A program made the translations under genes and the position numbers. The notes beneath the pieces were generated by a model. It did no database searches. It was not told where the DNA came from and saw only the letters and a program-made list of their open reading frames with translations. DNA of 64,000 nucleotides, taken from the NCBI GenBank assembly GCA_023955635.1, contig JAMXHR010000010.1:806001-870000 (forward strand). Direction: 5' to 3'. This document shows, in pieces, positions 9,857 through 18,861 of the stretch. Source of the stretch: Methanosarcina sp. ERenArc_MAG2 (GTDB lineage: Archaea > Halobacteriota > Methanosarcinia > Methanosarcinales > Methanosarcinaceae). Every line of letters starts with the position of its first letter. Positions within the stretch are counted from its first letter, which is position 1.

Positions 9857-9993
9857 AATAGCCCGTGAAAGGGCTAAAAAACCTGACTTCAGAGGATATT
9901 GAATTTTACGGGAAACCGGTTTTCATAGAATATTAAACAAATAGTAAATTTAAATTCCTCATTCAGTTCACTCAATCTGTTTTATACCATCTA

Positions 9994-11670
9994 TTAAAGA
10001 TAGGCATGTGTGATGTAACGCCGCATCATTCTGTGGCTATTGAAATAATAGGCTATCATACCTATGGAATTATTGATTAACCTGAACCACTCATCCCTGC
10101 GCTCGTAGTACATGGGGACAATAATATAATAGAGCTTATTGTAAAGATCACTAAGTTCAGCGGCTTTCGCCTCTTCCTCAGAGAGACTTTCTTCGGGCTG
10201 AGGTCCCATAGACCAGCCGGTTACACCTTCAATCCATCCTTCGATCCACCAGCCGTCAAGCACGCTGAAATTCACGACTCCATTATGGGCAGCTTTCATG
10301 CCGCTTGTTCCAGATGCTTCATAAGGACGGGTTGGAGTATTCAGCCAGAGGTCAACTCCAGAGACCATTTTTGCGGCAAGGTCCATATCATAGTTTTCCA
10401 GGAAGACAATTTTTATTTCTTCCCTGAGTACTTCCATAATTTTGAAAATGTCCCTGATAATCTGTTTTCCAGCTTCGTCATGGGGGTGAGCTTTACCTGC
10501 AAAGATAAGCTGAATTTTGCCTCTCCTGTTTATTTTCCTGAGCATATCAAGGTCTGAGAGGATTAATGTTGCGCGCTTGTATGCTGTCATACGCCGTGCA
10601 AAGCCTATGGTCAGGGTCTCATAGTCCATACCTATCCCTGTCCTTCTGTTCACCTCATCGATTAGGGCTCTTTTTGCACTCCAGTGTGCTTCCCAGATCT
10701 CAATGTCCGGAATCCCTCCTATCCTTACAAGGAGTTCAGGTTCATTTGCCCAACCAGGAAGGTATTGATCATAAAGTTTCCTGAAATAAGGAGAAGTCCA
10801 GGTGTATGAATGAACGCCGTTTGTGACCGCCTGAATTTTATAGCCTGGAAAAAGTTCGCTTGAGATCCGGCTGTGTCTCTTCGTGACTCCATTTACATAA
10901 TTAGACAGGTTAAGAGCAAAAAGGCTTGTATTAAAACGGTCTGCTCCTCCTAATCTTCTGAGGATATCCATGTCGTTTTTTTCCTGAATAAGATCTTCTA
11001 CAAGGCCGTAATCAAACTTATCGTGCCCTGCTTCTACCGGCGTATGGGTAGTAAAAATGCAGAGGTCCTTTACTTTTGTCGAGTCCGTACCGTTGCGCCT
11101 CAGAAGTTCCAGGGCGAGCAGGCTTGAATGTCCTTCGTTCATATGGTACTTTCTGACCTTGAAGCCCAGCGCATCAAGCATCCTTACCCCTCCTATCCCC
11201 AGTACTATTTCCTGCTTGAGCCTGTAGCGCTGATCTCCTCCGTAGAGAAAATCCGTAATTCCCTTGTCTTCCCATTCATTCCCTTCGACATCGGTGTCGA
11301 GTAAAATGATGGGTACACCGCCTCCTGTAAGGCTTTTGCAATTATAAAGCCAGGCTCTGAGCTTAACATCTCTATTCTGAATTTTTACGCTTACCTCTTC
11401 CGCGAGAGGAGTCATGAAACGAGCAGGATTCCACTCTTCAGTGTGCTCTATCTGATTTCCTGAAGGGTCAAGAATCTGCCTGAAATAGCCTTTATTACTC
11501 ACCAGTGTTACTGCCACCAGCGGGATATTCAAGTCCGCAGCCGAGCGAATCGTATCTCCTGCAAGTACGCCTAATCCTCCTGAATAAGTCGGAATTTCAC
11601 TGATAAGTCCTATTTCCATTGAAAAATAAGCAATCTTTTGTCCATTCAATACTCCCTGAAGATCATTCAT
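9994..11670 (-). CDS. glgP: alpha-glucan phosphorylase (GT35 family)
   Basis: Phosphorolysis of glycogen or maltodextrin to glucose-1-phosphate, a cytoplasmic PLP enzyme of storage-polysaccharide breakdown. The ~558-residue protein shows YFSMEIGL...YSGGLGVLAGD near the N-terminus, FTTHTPVEAGHD in the middle, GFARRMTAYKR, and EASGTSGMKAAHNGV with the PLP-binding Lys. The length fits the short archaeal/bacterial alpha-glucan phosphorylase type, not the ~800-residue classical form. The frame is open to 11739, but ATG 11670 starts the conserved N-terminus (MNDLQGVLNGQKIAYFSME) and has GGGAAG upstream. No other glycogen genes are adjacent. Confidence 0.9.
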   Translation of the reverse strand: MNDLQGVLNGQKIAYFSMEIGLISEIPTYSGGLGVLAGDTIRSAADLNIPLVAVTLVSNKGYFRQILDPSGNQIEHTEEWNPARFMTPLAEEVSVKIQNRDVKLRAWLYNCKSLTGGGVPIILLDTDVEGNEWEDKGITDFLYGGDQRYRLKQEIVLGIGGVRMLDALGFKVRKYHMNEGHSSLLALELLRRNGTDSTKVKDLCIFTTHTPVEAGHDKFDYGLVEDLIQEKNDMDILRRLGGADRFNTSLFALNLSNYVNGVTKRHSRISSELFPGYKIQAVTNGVHSYTWTSPYFRKLYDQYLPGWANEPELLVRIGGIPDIEIWEAHWSAKRALIDEVNRRTGIGMDYETLTIGFARRMTAYKRATLILSDLDMLRKINRRGKIQLIFAGKAHPHDEAGKQIIRDIFKIMEVLREEIKIVFLENYDMDLAAKMVSGVDLWLNTPTRPYEASGTSGMKAAHNGVVNFSVLDGWWIEGWIEGVTGWSMGPQPEESLSEEEAKAAELSDLYNKLYYIIVPMYYERRDEWFRLINNSIGMIAYYFNSHRMMRRYITHAYL

Positions 11671-12191
11671 ATTATCAAACTTCCCTTCTTTATTTTGTAG
11701 ACAGATGTATCTAAAAACATATAACCGGTAATATATCAAATTGACCTCGGCATTTAATTTGAGAGGCAGATTTATTTTTTAGGACGGTAAGAGAAAGGGT
11801 TTTTCTAAAGTCTGAAGAAGAGAGTTTATTCAGGAAGAAAATAGACAAGTTTGTACGGGATTCTGCGGTCTGCAAGCTTATAGGAAGCTGACGGGATAGG
11901 ACCCAAATATATTCTTAAAGGAGCTTGGCAATAATACCGTTACTTCGTAAAAATTCCAAAGTTATATTTTCATATATATATTTTTTCCTCTATTATCTCA
12001 TTTTCCCATATTTTCTCTGGTTAGATTTCCTGATGCTTGATCCTTTCAAGTCTCTACATTCTGATACCTTCTAAAAGCCAAATCACAATGTTTTTAATTT
12101 AGTGGGTATTTCTATGTATGCTAGCAAAAAATGTAAATAGGGGAAATTATCTCATAGCTTTCTGTAAAAAGTTATATTTAGGGAGAATAAA
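11671..12191. other. intergenic region with divergent promoters
   Basis: About 520 bases between divergent genes, with AT-rich tracts (for example TTTTCATATATATATTTTTTCC at ~11967). No ORF, RNA or repeat is recognised. Confidence 0.35.
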
Positions 12192-13181
12192 ATGTCTAAA
12201 ACGGTTTCAAACCCGGCTAAGAATGGAATCAACAGGCAAAAATCCTGTAAATTTCTGAACGAGATGACTTTATGCAATGCTCTTGAGATGGCAAAGGAGC
12301 TGATCTCGGTAATTAATAAGGTTCCTGTAACTGTTTTTCTTTGGAGGCCCGAAAAGTACTGGCCTGCAGAGTTCGTCTCTGAAAACATAAAGCAGTTTGG
12401 ATATACTGTAGAAGAATTCACATCCGGTAAACTTCTTTATGGAAATATTGTATATCCTGACGACCTGGAGAGAGTTGAAAGAGAACTTTCGAGGAGGATT
12501 GAGGAAGATTACGTTGACTTTTCTCAGGAATACCGCATCCTTACGAAATCAGGGGAAGTACGCTGGGTTGATGAAAGGACTTTTATTGAAGCCGACGAAA
12601 ACGGGGCCATAAAGTACCTTAAAGGCATAATTCTGGATATTACCGAACGGAAGAGAAAAGAGAAGCTGCTTTATGTCCAGAGGGATCTCGGCATCGCTCT
12701 TAGCTCTTCAAATTGCCTGAACGAGACTCTTGAGATATTACTAGATTCCTGCCTTCAAATAGATGAAATCAACGCCGGAGGAATTTATCTTATTGATGAA
12801 GCGACAGACGACATGAATCTTGCTATTCACCGAGGTCTTTCTCCTAATTTTGTCGAGCATGCTTCCCATTACAGTGTTAATTCTCCAAATACCAGACTTG
12901 TTATGATAGGGCAGCCTGTTTACAAACAGCATATAGACCTCCTTCTCACGTCGAAAGATGAGGCACTCAGGCAGGAAAACCTCAGGGCCACAGCACTTAT
13001 CCCCGTAAAATCAGGCAAAAAGGTTATTGCAGCTTTTTATCTTGCTTCGAGCTTCGAATACGAGCTTCCGGATACTGTGCGCACGGTTATTGAAACCATT
13101 ACAACGCAGTTCGGAATCTTTATCTCCCGGATCCGCCTGGAAGAAAAACTAAAAGAATGCTTAAGGAAGAGGAAATCTTAA
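12192..13181 (+). CDS. PAS-GAF sensor protein without a kinase domain
   Basis: A 329-residue cytoplasmic protein started by a clear ribosome-binding site (GGGAGAATAAA before ATG). Residues ~45-155 form a PAS-3 type fold (FVSENIKQFGYTVEEF, YRILTKSGEVRWVDERT, GIILDITERKRKE). Residues ~165-310 match a GAF domain (LETLEILLDSCLQ...GGIYLID, TALIPVKSGKKVIAAFYLASS). No His-kinase, ATPase or output domain follows, and the protein ends in a short basic tail. It is probably a ligand or redox sensor acting through a partner, or a kinase gene cut short. Methanosarcina carries many PAS/GAF kinases. Confidence 0.8.
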   Translation: MSKTVSNPAKNGINRQKSCKFLNEMTLCNALEMAKELISVINKVPVTVFLWRPEKYWPAEFVSENIKQFGYTVEEFTSGKLLYGNIVYPDDLERVERELSRRIEEDYVDFSQEYRILTKSGEVRWVDERTFIEADENGAIKYLKGIILDITERKRKEKLLYVQRDLGIALSSSNCLNETLEILLDSCLQIDEINAGGIYLIDEATDDMNLAIHRGLSPNFVEHASHYSVNSPNTRLVMIGQPVYKQHIDLLLTSKDEALRQENLRATALIPVKSGKKVIAAFYLASSFEYELPDTVRTVIETITTQFGIFISRIRLEEKLKECLRKRKS

Positions 13182-13581
13182 ATAGGGACTTTTTACCCTT
13201 CAGGCTCTTTTTTGAACTTATTGCCGGAAAGAAGATACTTTTGTTCGATTGAACACTGGAAGCAGGTGCGAAAAACGTACATCATGAAAACATGATTCTG
13301 TCACTTCTTTTTCCAATCGAGGTTCACTATCTTTTTTTGACTTGCGGTGGGAAAATAGTACAGTTACGATATTGATATTCCTGCTGTGCAGATATAAGTA
13401 AGATTTATAAATTTTGTCCCTATAAACTGTATGGGGAAAAGACAGGATAAATAGAGTTTTCCCTTTTCACAGCATAGAATTGGAAGAACTGTTAAGGATA
13501 TATACGATATCCTGGCAGACTCAGTGTAAAATTTAATCAAGCGGAGTTTTAGCTGAAAGTTATAACATTTTGGTGGGGACT
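13182..13581. other. intergenic region, promoter of the PPOX gene likely
   Basis: About 400 bases. AGATTTATAAATTTTG near 13401 is a TATA-like element, which would give a long leader for the gene at 13582. Nothing else was identified. Confidence 0.35.
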
Positions 13582-14022
13582 ATGGCAGAAGAGCTCAAAG
13601 ATAAGATTTACGAATACCTTTCAAGTCATCACTACCTGAACCTTGCAACCGTAAGCCCGCAGGGCAGGCCAATGGCCCATACAATGGCATATGTATCTGA
13701 AAATGCAGTCACATATCTTGCAACCAATAAGAATACCAGAAAAGTCCAGAATATTATGCACAATCCTTATGTGGCGTATACTGTCGATGAGGATGATCCC
13801 GATTGGTTTAATATGCAGGCACTTCAGGTGGAAGGCAAGGCATCAATAATTACCGGCGAGGATAAACTGCGTGAGGTTGGGGAAATAATGGTGGCCAAAT
13901 TTCCGGTTGCTGCAGACATGCCACCTGATTCGGACATTATCATGATCAAAATTGAGCCGGAAGTTATCTATTATCTGGATTACAGTGTCAAGTTCGGGCA
14001 CAGGGAGCAAGTAAATCTCTGA
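13582..14022 (+). CDS. pyridoxamine 5'-phosphate oxidase-family FMN-binding protein
   Basis: A 146-residue split-barrel flavoprotein. LNLATVSPQGRPMAHTMAYV is the first strand pair of the PPOX fold and NTRKVQNIMHNPYVAYTVD is the FMN-phosphate region. The C-terminus (IIMIKIEPEVIYYLDYSVKFGH) is also typical. ATG 13582 follows GGTGGGG directly, so it is preferred over the TTG at 13570. Family members bind FMN or F420 and reduce or sense small molecules; the true substrate is not known. A second PPOX protein lies at 18004. Confidence 0.82.
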   Translation: MAEELKDKIYEYLSSHHYLNLATVSPQGRPMAHTMAYVSENAVTYLATNKNTRKVQNIMHNPYVAYTVDEDDPDWFNMQALQVEGKASIITGEDKLREVGEIMVAKFPVAADMPPDSDIIMIKIEPEVIYYLDYSVKFGHREQVNL

Positions 14023-14282
14023 GATCTGCATTTTTTATTTTTTGGTAAAAAAAGTTGCTCTTAATTCAATCCTTTGATTTATTTCATTTCTGAGAGTGAT
14101 TTTTCAACTCTTTCATTCAACTATTTTAAAAAACTTTGAACAAGAGGATAGAATAAAAGCTTGACTATCAAAATAGAACATAAATTCGATTGTCATGGAT
14201 ATATATTAAATAAAAATGAGGCCAAAAAATGAATTTAAGAAGCAAAGCAACGTGATTTTGCTTCTATTTTTTATTTCTATTT

Positions 14283-14686
14283 TCAGACGCCTGATGGAAT
14301 CAGTACTCTGTCAATTCCGTGGATGACACTATTACTTGCAATGATATCAGGCTCTACAACTGTCGCATTTCCTACCATTACCTGTCCGCTTTTTGTGGTA
14401 TTCACCGAGAGCTTATCAGTCTCCACGGAAGTAAGGGAATTCATATTTTTAAGGTCTGAAGCCTTATATTCTCCGTTGACCACATGATAGGTTAAACTGT
14501 TCAGTCTCTTCTTATCATTCCGAAGGTCATCAAGCACACCTTCTGGAAGGCTATCAAAGGCTTTGTGCGTAGGGGCAAAGACGGTATAAGTTCCCCTTTA
14601 TTGAGAGTCTCTTCAAGTCCTGAATCTCTCACAAGTGAAGCAGAGGTAGTATATCCTGCCCCTTCCGCAGTCTGAAGAAGTTGATT
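14283..14686 (-). pseudogene. fasciclin-domain protein, truncated and frameshifted
   Basis: The frame from 14537 to 14283 encodes the second half of a fasciclin (FAS1) domain, including NSLTYHVVNGEYKASDL and VIHGIDRVLIPSGV. The first half continues upstream in another frame (QLLQTAEGAGYTTSASLV, then TYTVFAPTHKAFDSLPEGVL). The two join if one G is restored in the minus-strand run at 14593-14596. The signal peptide and start are missing, because an in-frame TAA lies at 14687-14689. Fasciclin domains act in adhesion at the cell surface. This copy looks non-functional. Confidence 0.75.
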
Positions 14687-14755
14687 TTAGGATGGGCTTG
14701 TTAAAGAATACTAATTTATACACGCTGTGTAATTATGTACAGTGGTGCACGGATT

Positions 14756-15433
14756 ATGGCAATTACATATCATGATATCAAGCCATGGGGCAGGTCTTTA
14801 AACGAATATGTCAGAATGTTTAATTTAACACCTGCCGATCTCGAGCGAAAGATCATAGGTTGTGGAGACGGACCTGCAAGCTTCAACGCAGAGCTTACAG
14901 AACAGGGCGGCAATATCATATCAGTTGATCCTGTTTACTTTTTCAGTGCTGACCAGATTAGACAGAGAATTTATGAAACCTATAATGACATTATTGACCA
15001 GACCCGGAAAAACCAGGATAAATTTATCTGGCAAGAAATCGGCTCAGTTGAAGAACTCGGAAGAATAAGGATGTCAGCTATGGAGAAATTTCTGGAAGAT
15101 TTTTCGGGAGGCGTGATGCAAAAAAGATATATTCCGGGTGAACTGCCCTTGATGCCTTTTAGTGATAAAGAGTTTGATCTGGCGCTGTGCTCACATTTAT
15201 TATTTCTCTATACAGATAACCTGTCACTGGAGTTTCATTTAAAATCGATAGAGGAGTTATGCAGGGTTTCCAATGAGGTCAGAATATTTCCGTTATTGAA
15301 CGTAAATGCCGATCGATCGTCATACGTTGAGCCTATAATCGATTTTTTAAGGGCGAGAAACCAAGATGTAAAGGAAATAAAGGTAGCATATGAATTTCAA
15401 AAGGGTGGAAACACAATGCTAAGAATTTGTTGA
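14756..15433 (+). CDS. SAM-dependent methyltransferase-like protein
   Basis: About 225 residues. KIIGCGDGPASFNAEL resembles the glycine-rich SAM-binding motif I, IISVDPVYFF the acidic motif II, and FDLALCSHLLFLY the motif IV region of Rossmann-fold methyltransferases. SEVRIFPLLN corresponds to a late strand. The start could be the ATG at 14735, but MAITYHDIKPWGRSLNEYVRMF (14756) looks like the natural N-terminus. The target is unknown. It is monocistronic, divergent from the fasciclin remnant, and followed by an IS element. Confidence 0.7.
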   Translation: MAITYHDIKPWGRSLNEYVRMFNLTPADLERKIIGCGDGPASFNAELTEQGGNIISVDPVYFFSADQIRQRIYETYNDIIDQTRKNQDKFIWQEIGSVEELGRIRMSAMEKFLEDFSGGVMQKRYIPGELPLMPFSDKEFDLALCSHLLFLYTDNLSLEFHLKSIEELCRVSNEVRIFPLLNVNADRSSYVEPIIDFLRARNQDVKEIKVAYEFQKGGNTMLRIC

Positions 15434-15628
15434 AACATTATGAGGTAACAGATTTTGATTTAATTTAGATTTAATAAAATATTATTAAACTGGATTTTGA
15501 ATTTTATAATTTCACAAAGATTCTATAAAGTACCTATTAGATGAGATAAACTGAACACATACAGGAATAATATACAAGCCCTGAAATCTTAAAACTAATG
15601 AGATAGATAAGCTCGATTCCACCTCTTA

Positions 15629-16919
15629 GGGCTCGTCACAAAATAATTTAATTAACTCACTCCATTCTTTGGTTTGAATGTGTAATTCCATTCTCCGTGA
15701 AACTCATCAAGTATAATGCCCAATTTTTCAACCTGTTTTTTTTCGATTTTAATTCCTGTTGGATACTTATTCGTGTCTAACATGCATTTTACTTCAAGCC
15801 CTTTTGATGTAGTTGTTGCTGCAATAAGGTTTACAACTACTTCATAGCTTGTTAGTGGTTTTCCTCTCCAATTAAGAGTAATCTGGGAAAATAGTCTATG
15901 CTCTATTTTATTCCATTTACTTGTACCTGGAGGAAAGTGACAAACCGAAATCTCCAATCCGATTTCATCCGTTAATTTTTGTAATTCTGTTTTCCACAAT
16001 TTTACTCTTGATCCATTGCTTCCCCCACAATCTGCAGTAATTAAAAGTTTTTTTGCATCAGGATATGATTTACACCCCATTAGATTCCACCATCTACGTA
16101 TACTTTCAACTGCAAAAGACGCTGTATCATGATCTATGCCGACGTTTACCCATCCCTCATTATTAGCAATGTCGTATACCCCATATGGATTTACCTTTCC
16201 CAGTTCTTTATCCTTAAAATCATATACATTGACAAGTATTGGATCTTTTTTTGGACGCAATTCACGGCCAACATTCTTGAAATTTCCGATTAACTCTTTC
16301 TTTTTAGTATCTACTGAGATTACAGGCTGATGTTCACCTTGAAATATTTTACATTTTTCACTTATATGCTCAAATTGTTTGTCACGATCAGGATGCTCAG
16401 TTCCTTCTATGGTTTTCTTATTCGCTTGTAAACTGTAACCAAGCATGTGAAGCATATCCGCAACTCTTGTATGGCTTACTTTATGTCCGATATTCTGAAG
16501 TTCCCCTGCTATATTTCGAAGACTTTTACAAGTCCAGAGTAAAGGAGATTCCGGATCCCCACGACTTGTTGGTTCAATAAGTGCCTCAAGATCGGATAAA
16601 AGAGTAGGGTCTTTCTCAACAATCTTTTTACGACCTCCTCCAGGAGCACGTATTTTATCATCAGAAAGAGATTTGCCACTTTCCAGTTCAGTGCAACCTT
16701 TTTTAATTGTATTTTCAGAAATACCAGTTGCACGAGAAACTATGCTGATGTTGCCTTTGCCAATACTAAGCGCTTCTGCAGCTGCAAATAAACGTTTGCT
16801 TTTTTCATCAAGAAAAGGTTTTAGCAAGTTATATTTTTTGGAAATAATTTCCTCAAGCATATAGACCAAATAGGATTAACTTATATAAAAAAATACTCAA
16901 TCTATTTTGTTACGAATAC
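15629..16919. mobile_element. ISAzo13-type insertion sequence, copy 1
   Basis: The boundaries come from comparison with copy 2 (22589-23878), which is nearly identical base for base. The ends are imperfect inverted repeats: the left end begins GGGCTCGTCACAAAATA and the right end, reverse-complemented, reads GTATTCGTAACAAAATA. Flanking trinucleotides are TTA on the left and TAA on the right, so no clean target duplication is seen here, unlike copy 2. The element carries one intact transposase gene. Confidence 0.85.
15652..16869 (-). CDS. ISAzo13-family transposase, intact
   Basis: A 405-residue DDE transposase of the Rhodopirellula/ISAzo13 type. An N-terminal helix-turn-helix region (GNISIVSRATGISENTIKKG) is followed by PGGGRKK, then RGDPESPLLWTCKSLRNIA. 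The catalytic acids sit in ISVDTKKKE (D), LITADCGGSNGSR (D) and WNKIEHRLFS (E), followed by WRGKPLTSYEVVVNLI. The length and all motifs are complete, so this copy can be active and could have supplied the transposase for copy 2. Confidence 0.92.
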   Translation of the reverse strand: MVYMLEEIISKKYNLLKPFLDEKSKRLFAAAEALSIGKGNISIVSRATGISENTIKKGCTELESGKSLSDDKIRAPGGGRKKIVEKDPTLLSDLEALIEPTSRGDPESPLLWTCKSLRNIAGELQNIGHKVSHTRVADMLHMLGYSLQANKKTIEGTEHPDRDKQFEHISEKCKIFQGEHQPVISVDTKKKELIGNFKNVGRELRPKKDPILVNVYDFKDKELGKVNPYGVYDIANNEGWVNVGIDHDTASFAVESIRRWWNLMGCKSYPDAKKLLITADCGGSNGSRVKLWKTELQKLTDEIGLEISVCHFPPGTSKWNKIEHRLFSQITLNWRGKPLTSYEVVVNLIAATTTSKGLEVKCMLDTNKYPTGIKIEKKQVEKLGIILDEFHGEWNYTFKPKNGVS

Positions 16920-16947
16920 TAAGCAGGATTTTAAAAACCATATGCAC

Positions 16948-17076
16948 GAGCTGATCCCAAAACTCAAAGTTACTTCTCTTAATTTAGTATTATGGATAAC
17001 CGATAGGTTTCTGATCCTGAAAAATGATCCTGAGAATCTTACTGAGTGAGAATGAAATTGGTTTTAGAACGAGCTC
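16948..17076. mobile_element. 129-bp MITE-like element, copy B
   Basis: Same length as the element at 6299-6427. It begins GAGCTGATCCCAAAA and ends TTTTAGAACGAGCTC, so the right end is more diverged. Internal blocks are shared with copy A. It lies 28 bases from the right end of ISAzo13 copy 1, so the spot may be a repeated landing site. Confidence 0.55.
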
Positions 17077-17259
17077 AAATGTAGAATCAAATTTAATTTT
17101 AAGACACGCTCTAAGAGAACTCTATTTTTCCAGCTTGTAGGCAGGAACTACTTATCTACAGGAAATTCTTAAGTCGAAGTGTTAATTTGGCTGTATCTTC
17201 TAAACAAAAGTGCCGTTTATCTCCTTTACTCTGGCTGCACAATTTCAGAAAGAGAAATA

Positions 17260-17874
17260 TCACTCACGGCGTTTTCTCAGGATTTCAAGCAGTTCATTTG
17301 CGTTGATGAGCATAATCTCGGTTGCAGCATTTGAAAGCTCTCGGGAACAGCGTGCCGCTGTAAAAGCCTGTGGTGCCGAAAGGTCCTTCCAGAGAGGAGG
17401 CAGAAGAGAAATCGAATTTACCATCCCGCCAATAGGATCCGGAGATACATAAAAGACTTTGTTTATGCCGGCAGAGATGAGCCTGACCAGGCACATGGGG
17501 CAGGATTCCAGAGATGTATAGAGGGCATATTCTTTCAGGGTGGTAATTTGCGGGTTTTCTTTTTCAAAATAGTTTACAGTTACCATCTCTGCATGCAGGT
17601 CGCTCCGAAAATAAGGGGAATACACCAGATTATGACCCATGGCTGCAATTTCGCCTCCAGCACTTACCAGAATACTCCCGACTCCATAGTTCCCTGAATT
17701 TACGGATTTCAGCGCAAGTACATCCGTAAGCCAGGCATAAGGGTCATCCGGATACTCAGGAAAAAAGTCGTATTCTTGCAACCAGTTCTTCAAGTTAATA
17801 ATATTTTCGCTTTGAGAATCGATTTTTTCAAGTATTCCTTCTCCAAGATCTCTTATACTATATTTAAACCTCAA
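17260..17874 (-). CDS. cytidine/deoxycytidylate deaminase-family zinc enzyme
   Basis: A 204-residue protein. The zinc site is visible as LHAEMVTVNYF (His ligand and catalytic Glu) and SLESCPMCLVRLI (the two Cys ligands, a PCxxC variant with Ser for the usual upstream Pro context). YAWLTDVLALKSVNSGNYGVGSILV is the first strand and helix of the fold. Members deaminate cytosine, guanine or adenine in nucleosides or tRNA; this one is longer than free-base deaminases and its substrate is open. It starts with TTG at 17874, chosen because AGGGGAAG lies just upstream. It is divergent from the PPOX gene at 18004. Confidence 0.8.
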   Translation of the reverse strand: MRFKYSIRDLGEGILEKIDSQSENIINLKNWLQEYDFFPEYPDDPYAWLTDVLALKSVNSGNYGVGSILVSAGGEIAAMGHNLVYSPYFRSDLHAEMVTVNYFEKENPQITTLKEYALYTSLESCPMCLVRLISAGINKVFYVSPDPIGGMVNSISLLPPLWKDLSAPQAFTAARCSRELSNAATEIMLINANELLEILRKRRE

Positions 17875-17970
17875 TATCTTCCCCTACTTTATTCAAAAAC
17901 TTCGGATAGACTTTATCTCTGAAGGTTACAAAAATACACAAATCATACATCCAATACATAATTCTAACGC

Positions 17971-17987
17971 TTAAATATATAAATTTG
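17971..17987 (+). promoter_or_regulatory. archaeal TATA box for the PPOX gene
   Basis: CTTAAATATATAAATTT lies about 20-30 bases before ATG 18004. With the usual TATA-to-start distance of about 25 bases, transcription would begin at or beside the ATG, giving a leaderless mRNA; no Shine-Dalgarno is seen there. This is inferred from spacing. Confidence 0.5.
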
Positions 17988-18003
17988 TACTGCAACCATC
18001 TTG

Positions 18004-18420
18004 ATGGTGAGTACCATAGTAAAATTAAGTGAAGAGATTAAAACTGCCTTTTCAAAGGTAAAGATTTTTCCCGTGGCTACGGCCTCAAAAGATGGAATTC
18101 CCAATGTAGTACCGATAGGGTTCTGCCAGCTTGTAGATGATGAAACGATCTGGATTGCTGACAATTTCATGGCCAAATCTCTGGCAAATCTTGAAGAAAA
18201 CCCGAATGTTGCAGTCTATGTATGGGGACCGGATACACGCGGTTGCTTCCAGATAAAGGGTAAAACGCAGATTTTTAATTCAGGGGAAAAATATGAAAAA
18301 ATGAAAGCAATTGTGAATGCGGCAAAACCCGGACTCCCTGCAAAAAACCTTATAGAAGTCCAGATTAGCGATGTATTCCAGTGTGCCCCAGGCCCTGGCG
18401 CAGGAACGAAATTACTCTAA
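18004..18420 (+). CDS. pyridoxamine 5'-phosphate oxidase-family FMN-binding protein
   Basis: A 138-residue PPOX split barrel. FPVATASKDGIPNVVPIGFCQLVDD and WIADNFMAKSLANLEENPNVAVYVWG are the core strands and the FMN-binding turn. The C-terminal QISDVFQCAPGPGAG ending is typical of a subfamily common in methanogens. ATG 18004 is preferred over the TTG at 18001. It is only distantly similar to the PPOX protein at 13582. Likely a flavin- or F420-linked redox protein of the cytoplasm. Confidence 0.85.
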   Translation: MVSTIVKLSEEIKTAFSKVKIFPVATASKDGIPNVVPIGFCQLVDDETIWIADNFMAKSLANLEENPNVAVYVWGPDTRGCFQIKGKTQIFNSGEKYEKMKAIVNAAKPGLPAKNLIEVQISDVFQCAPGPGAGTKLL

Positions 18421-18511
18421 CCTAAACTGAAATTGTAGTCATATCAAGGAAATATCTGGATACGCGTCTCGTATCCAGATAGAAAAACATGTTGTGGCGT
18501 GGAGTGTCGAA

Positions 18512-18754
18512 ATGGTTGAAAATAAGGAAAATCCTCCTGTTTTTTGTGAAAAGCTCTGTATAGTCTGCAAGGGTGCAAGAGAGGGGAATGGAATTTGCAA
18601 GACTATTCAGAACATTGAATTGAAAATTTTCGGGAAAAACGGTTGTATCTGGGGAGCAGCAAGAACAAAATATTACGGGGTTACTCCTGATAAAAAACTG
18701 CCTGAAAGTTTACAAAGAAATAAACAAAAACAAACTCATAAAAAACGCACATGA
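18512..18754 (+). CDS. small cysteine-containing protein
   Basis: About 80 residues, starting at ATG 18512 with GGAG 7 bases upstream. CEKLCIVCKGAREGNGIC shows four closely spaced Cys and may bind metal. The tail is strongly basic (RNKQKQTHKKRT). It lies 90 bases after the PPOX gene in the same orientation and may be read with it. Family not recognised. Confidence 0.55.
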   Translation: MVENKENPPVFCEKLCIVCKGAREGNGICKTIQNIELKIFGKNGCIWGAARTKYYGVTPDKKLPESLQRNKQKQTHKKRT

Positions 18755-18861
18755 TATTCTTTGAATAACAAGCTCAAACAATGAAAGTTCTTTTACCTTA
18801 CCTTTTTTGTTTACTTACTCCATCATTACCTTGGACAGGAAGGTTGTTTTTTCTTTGGTTC

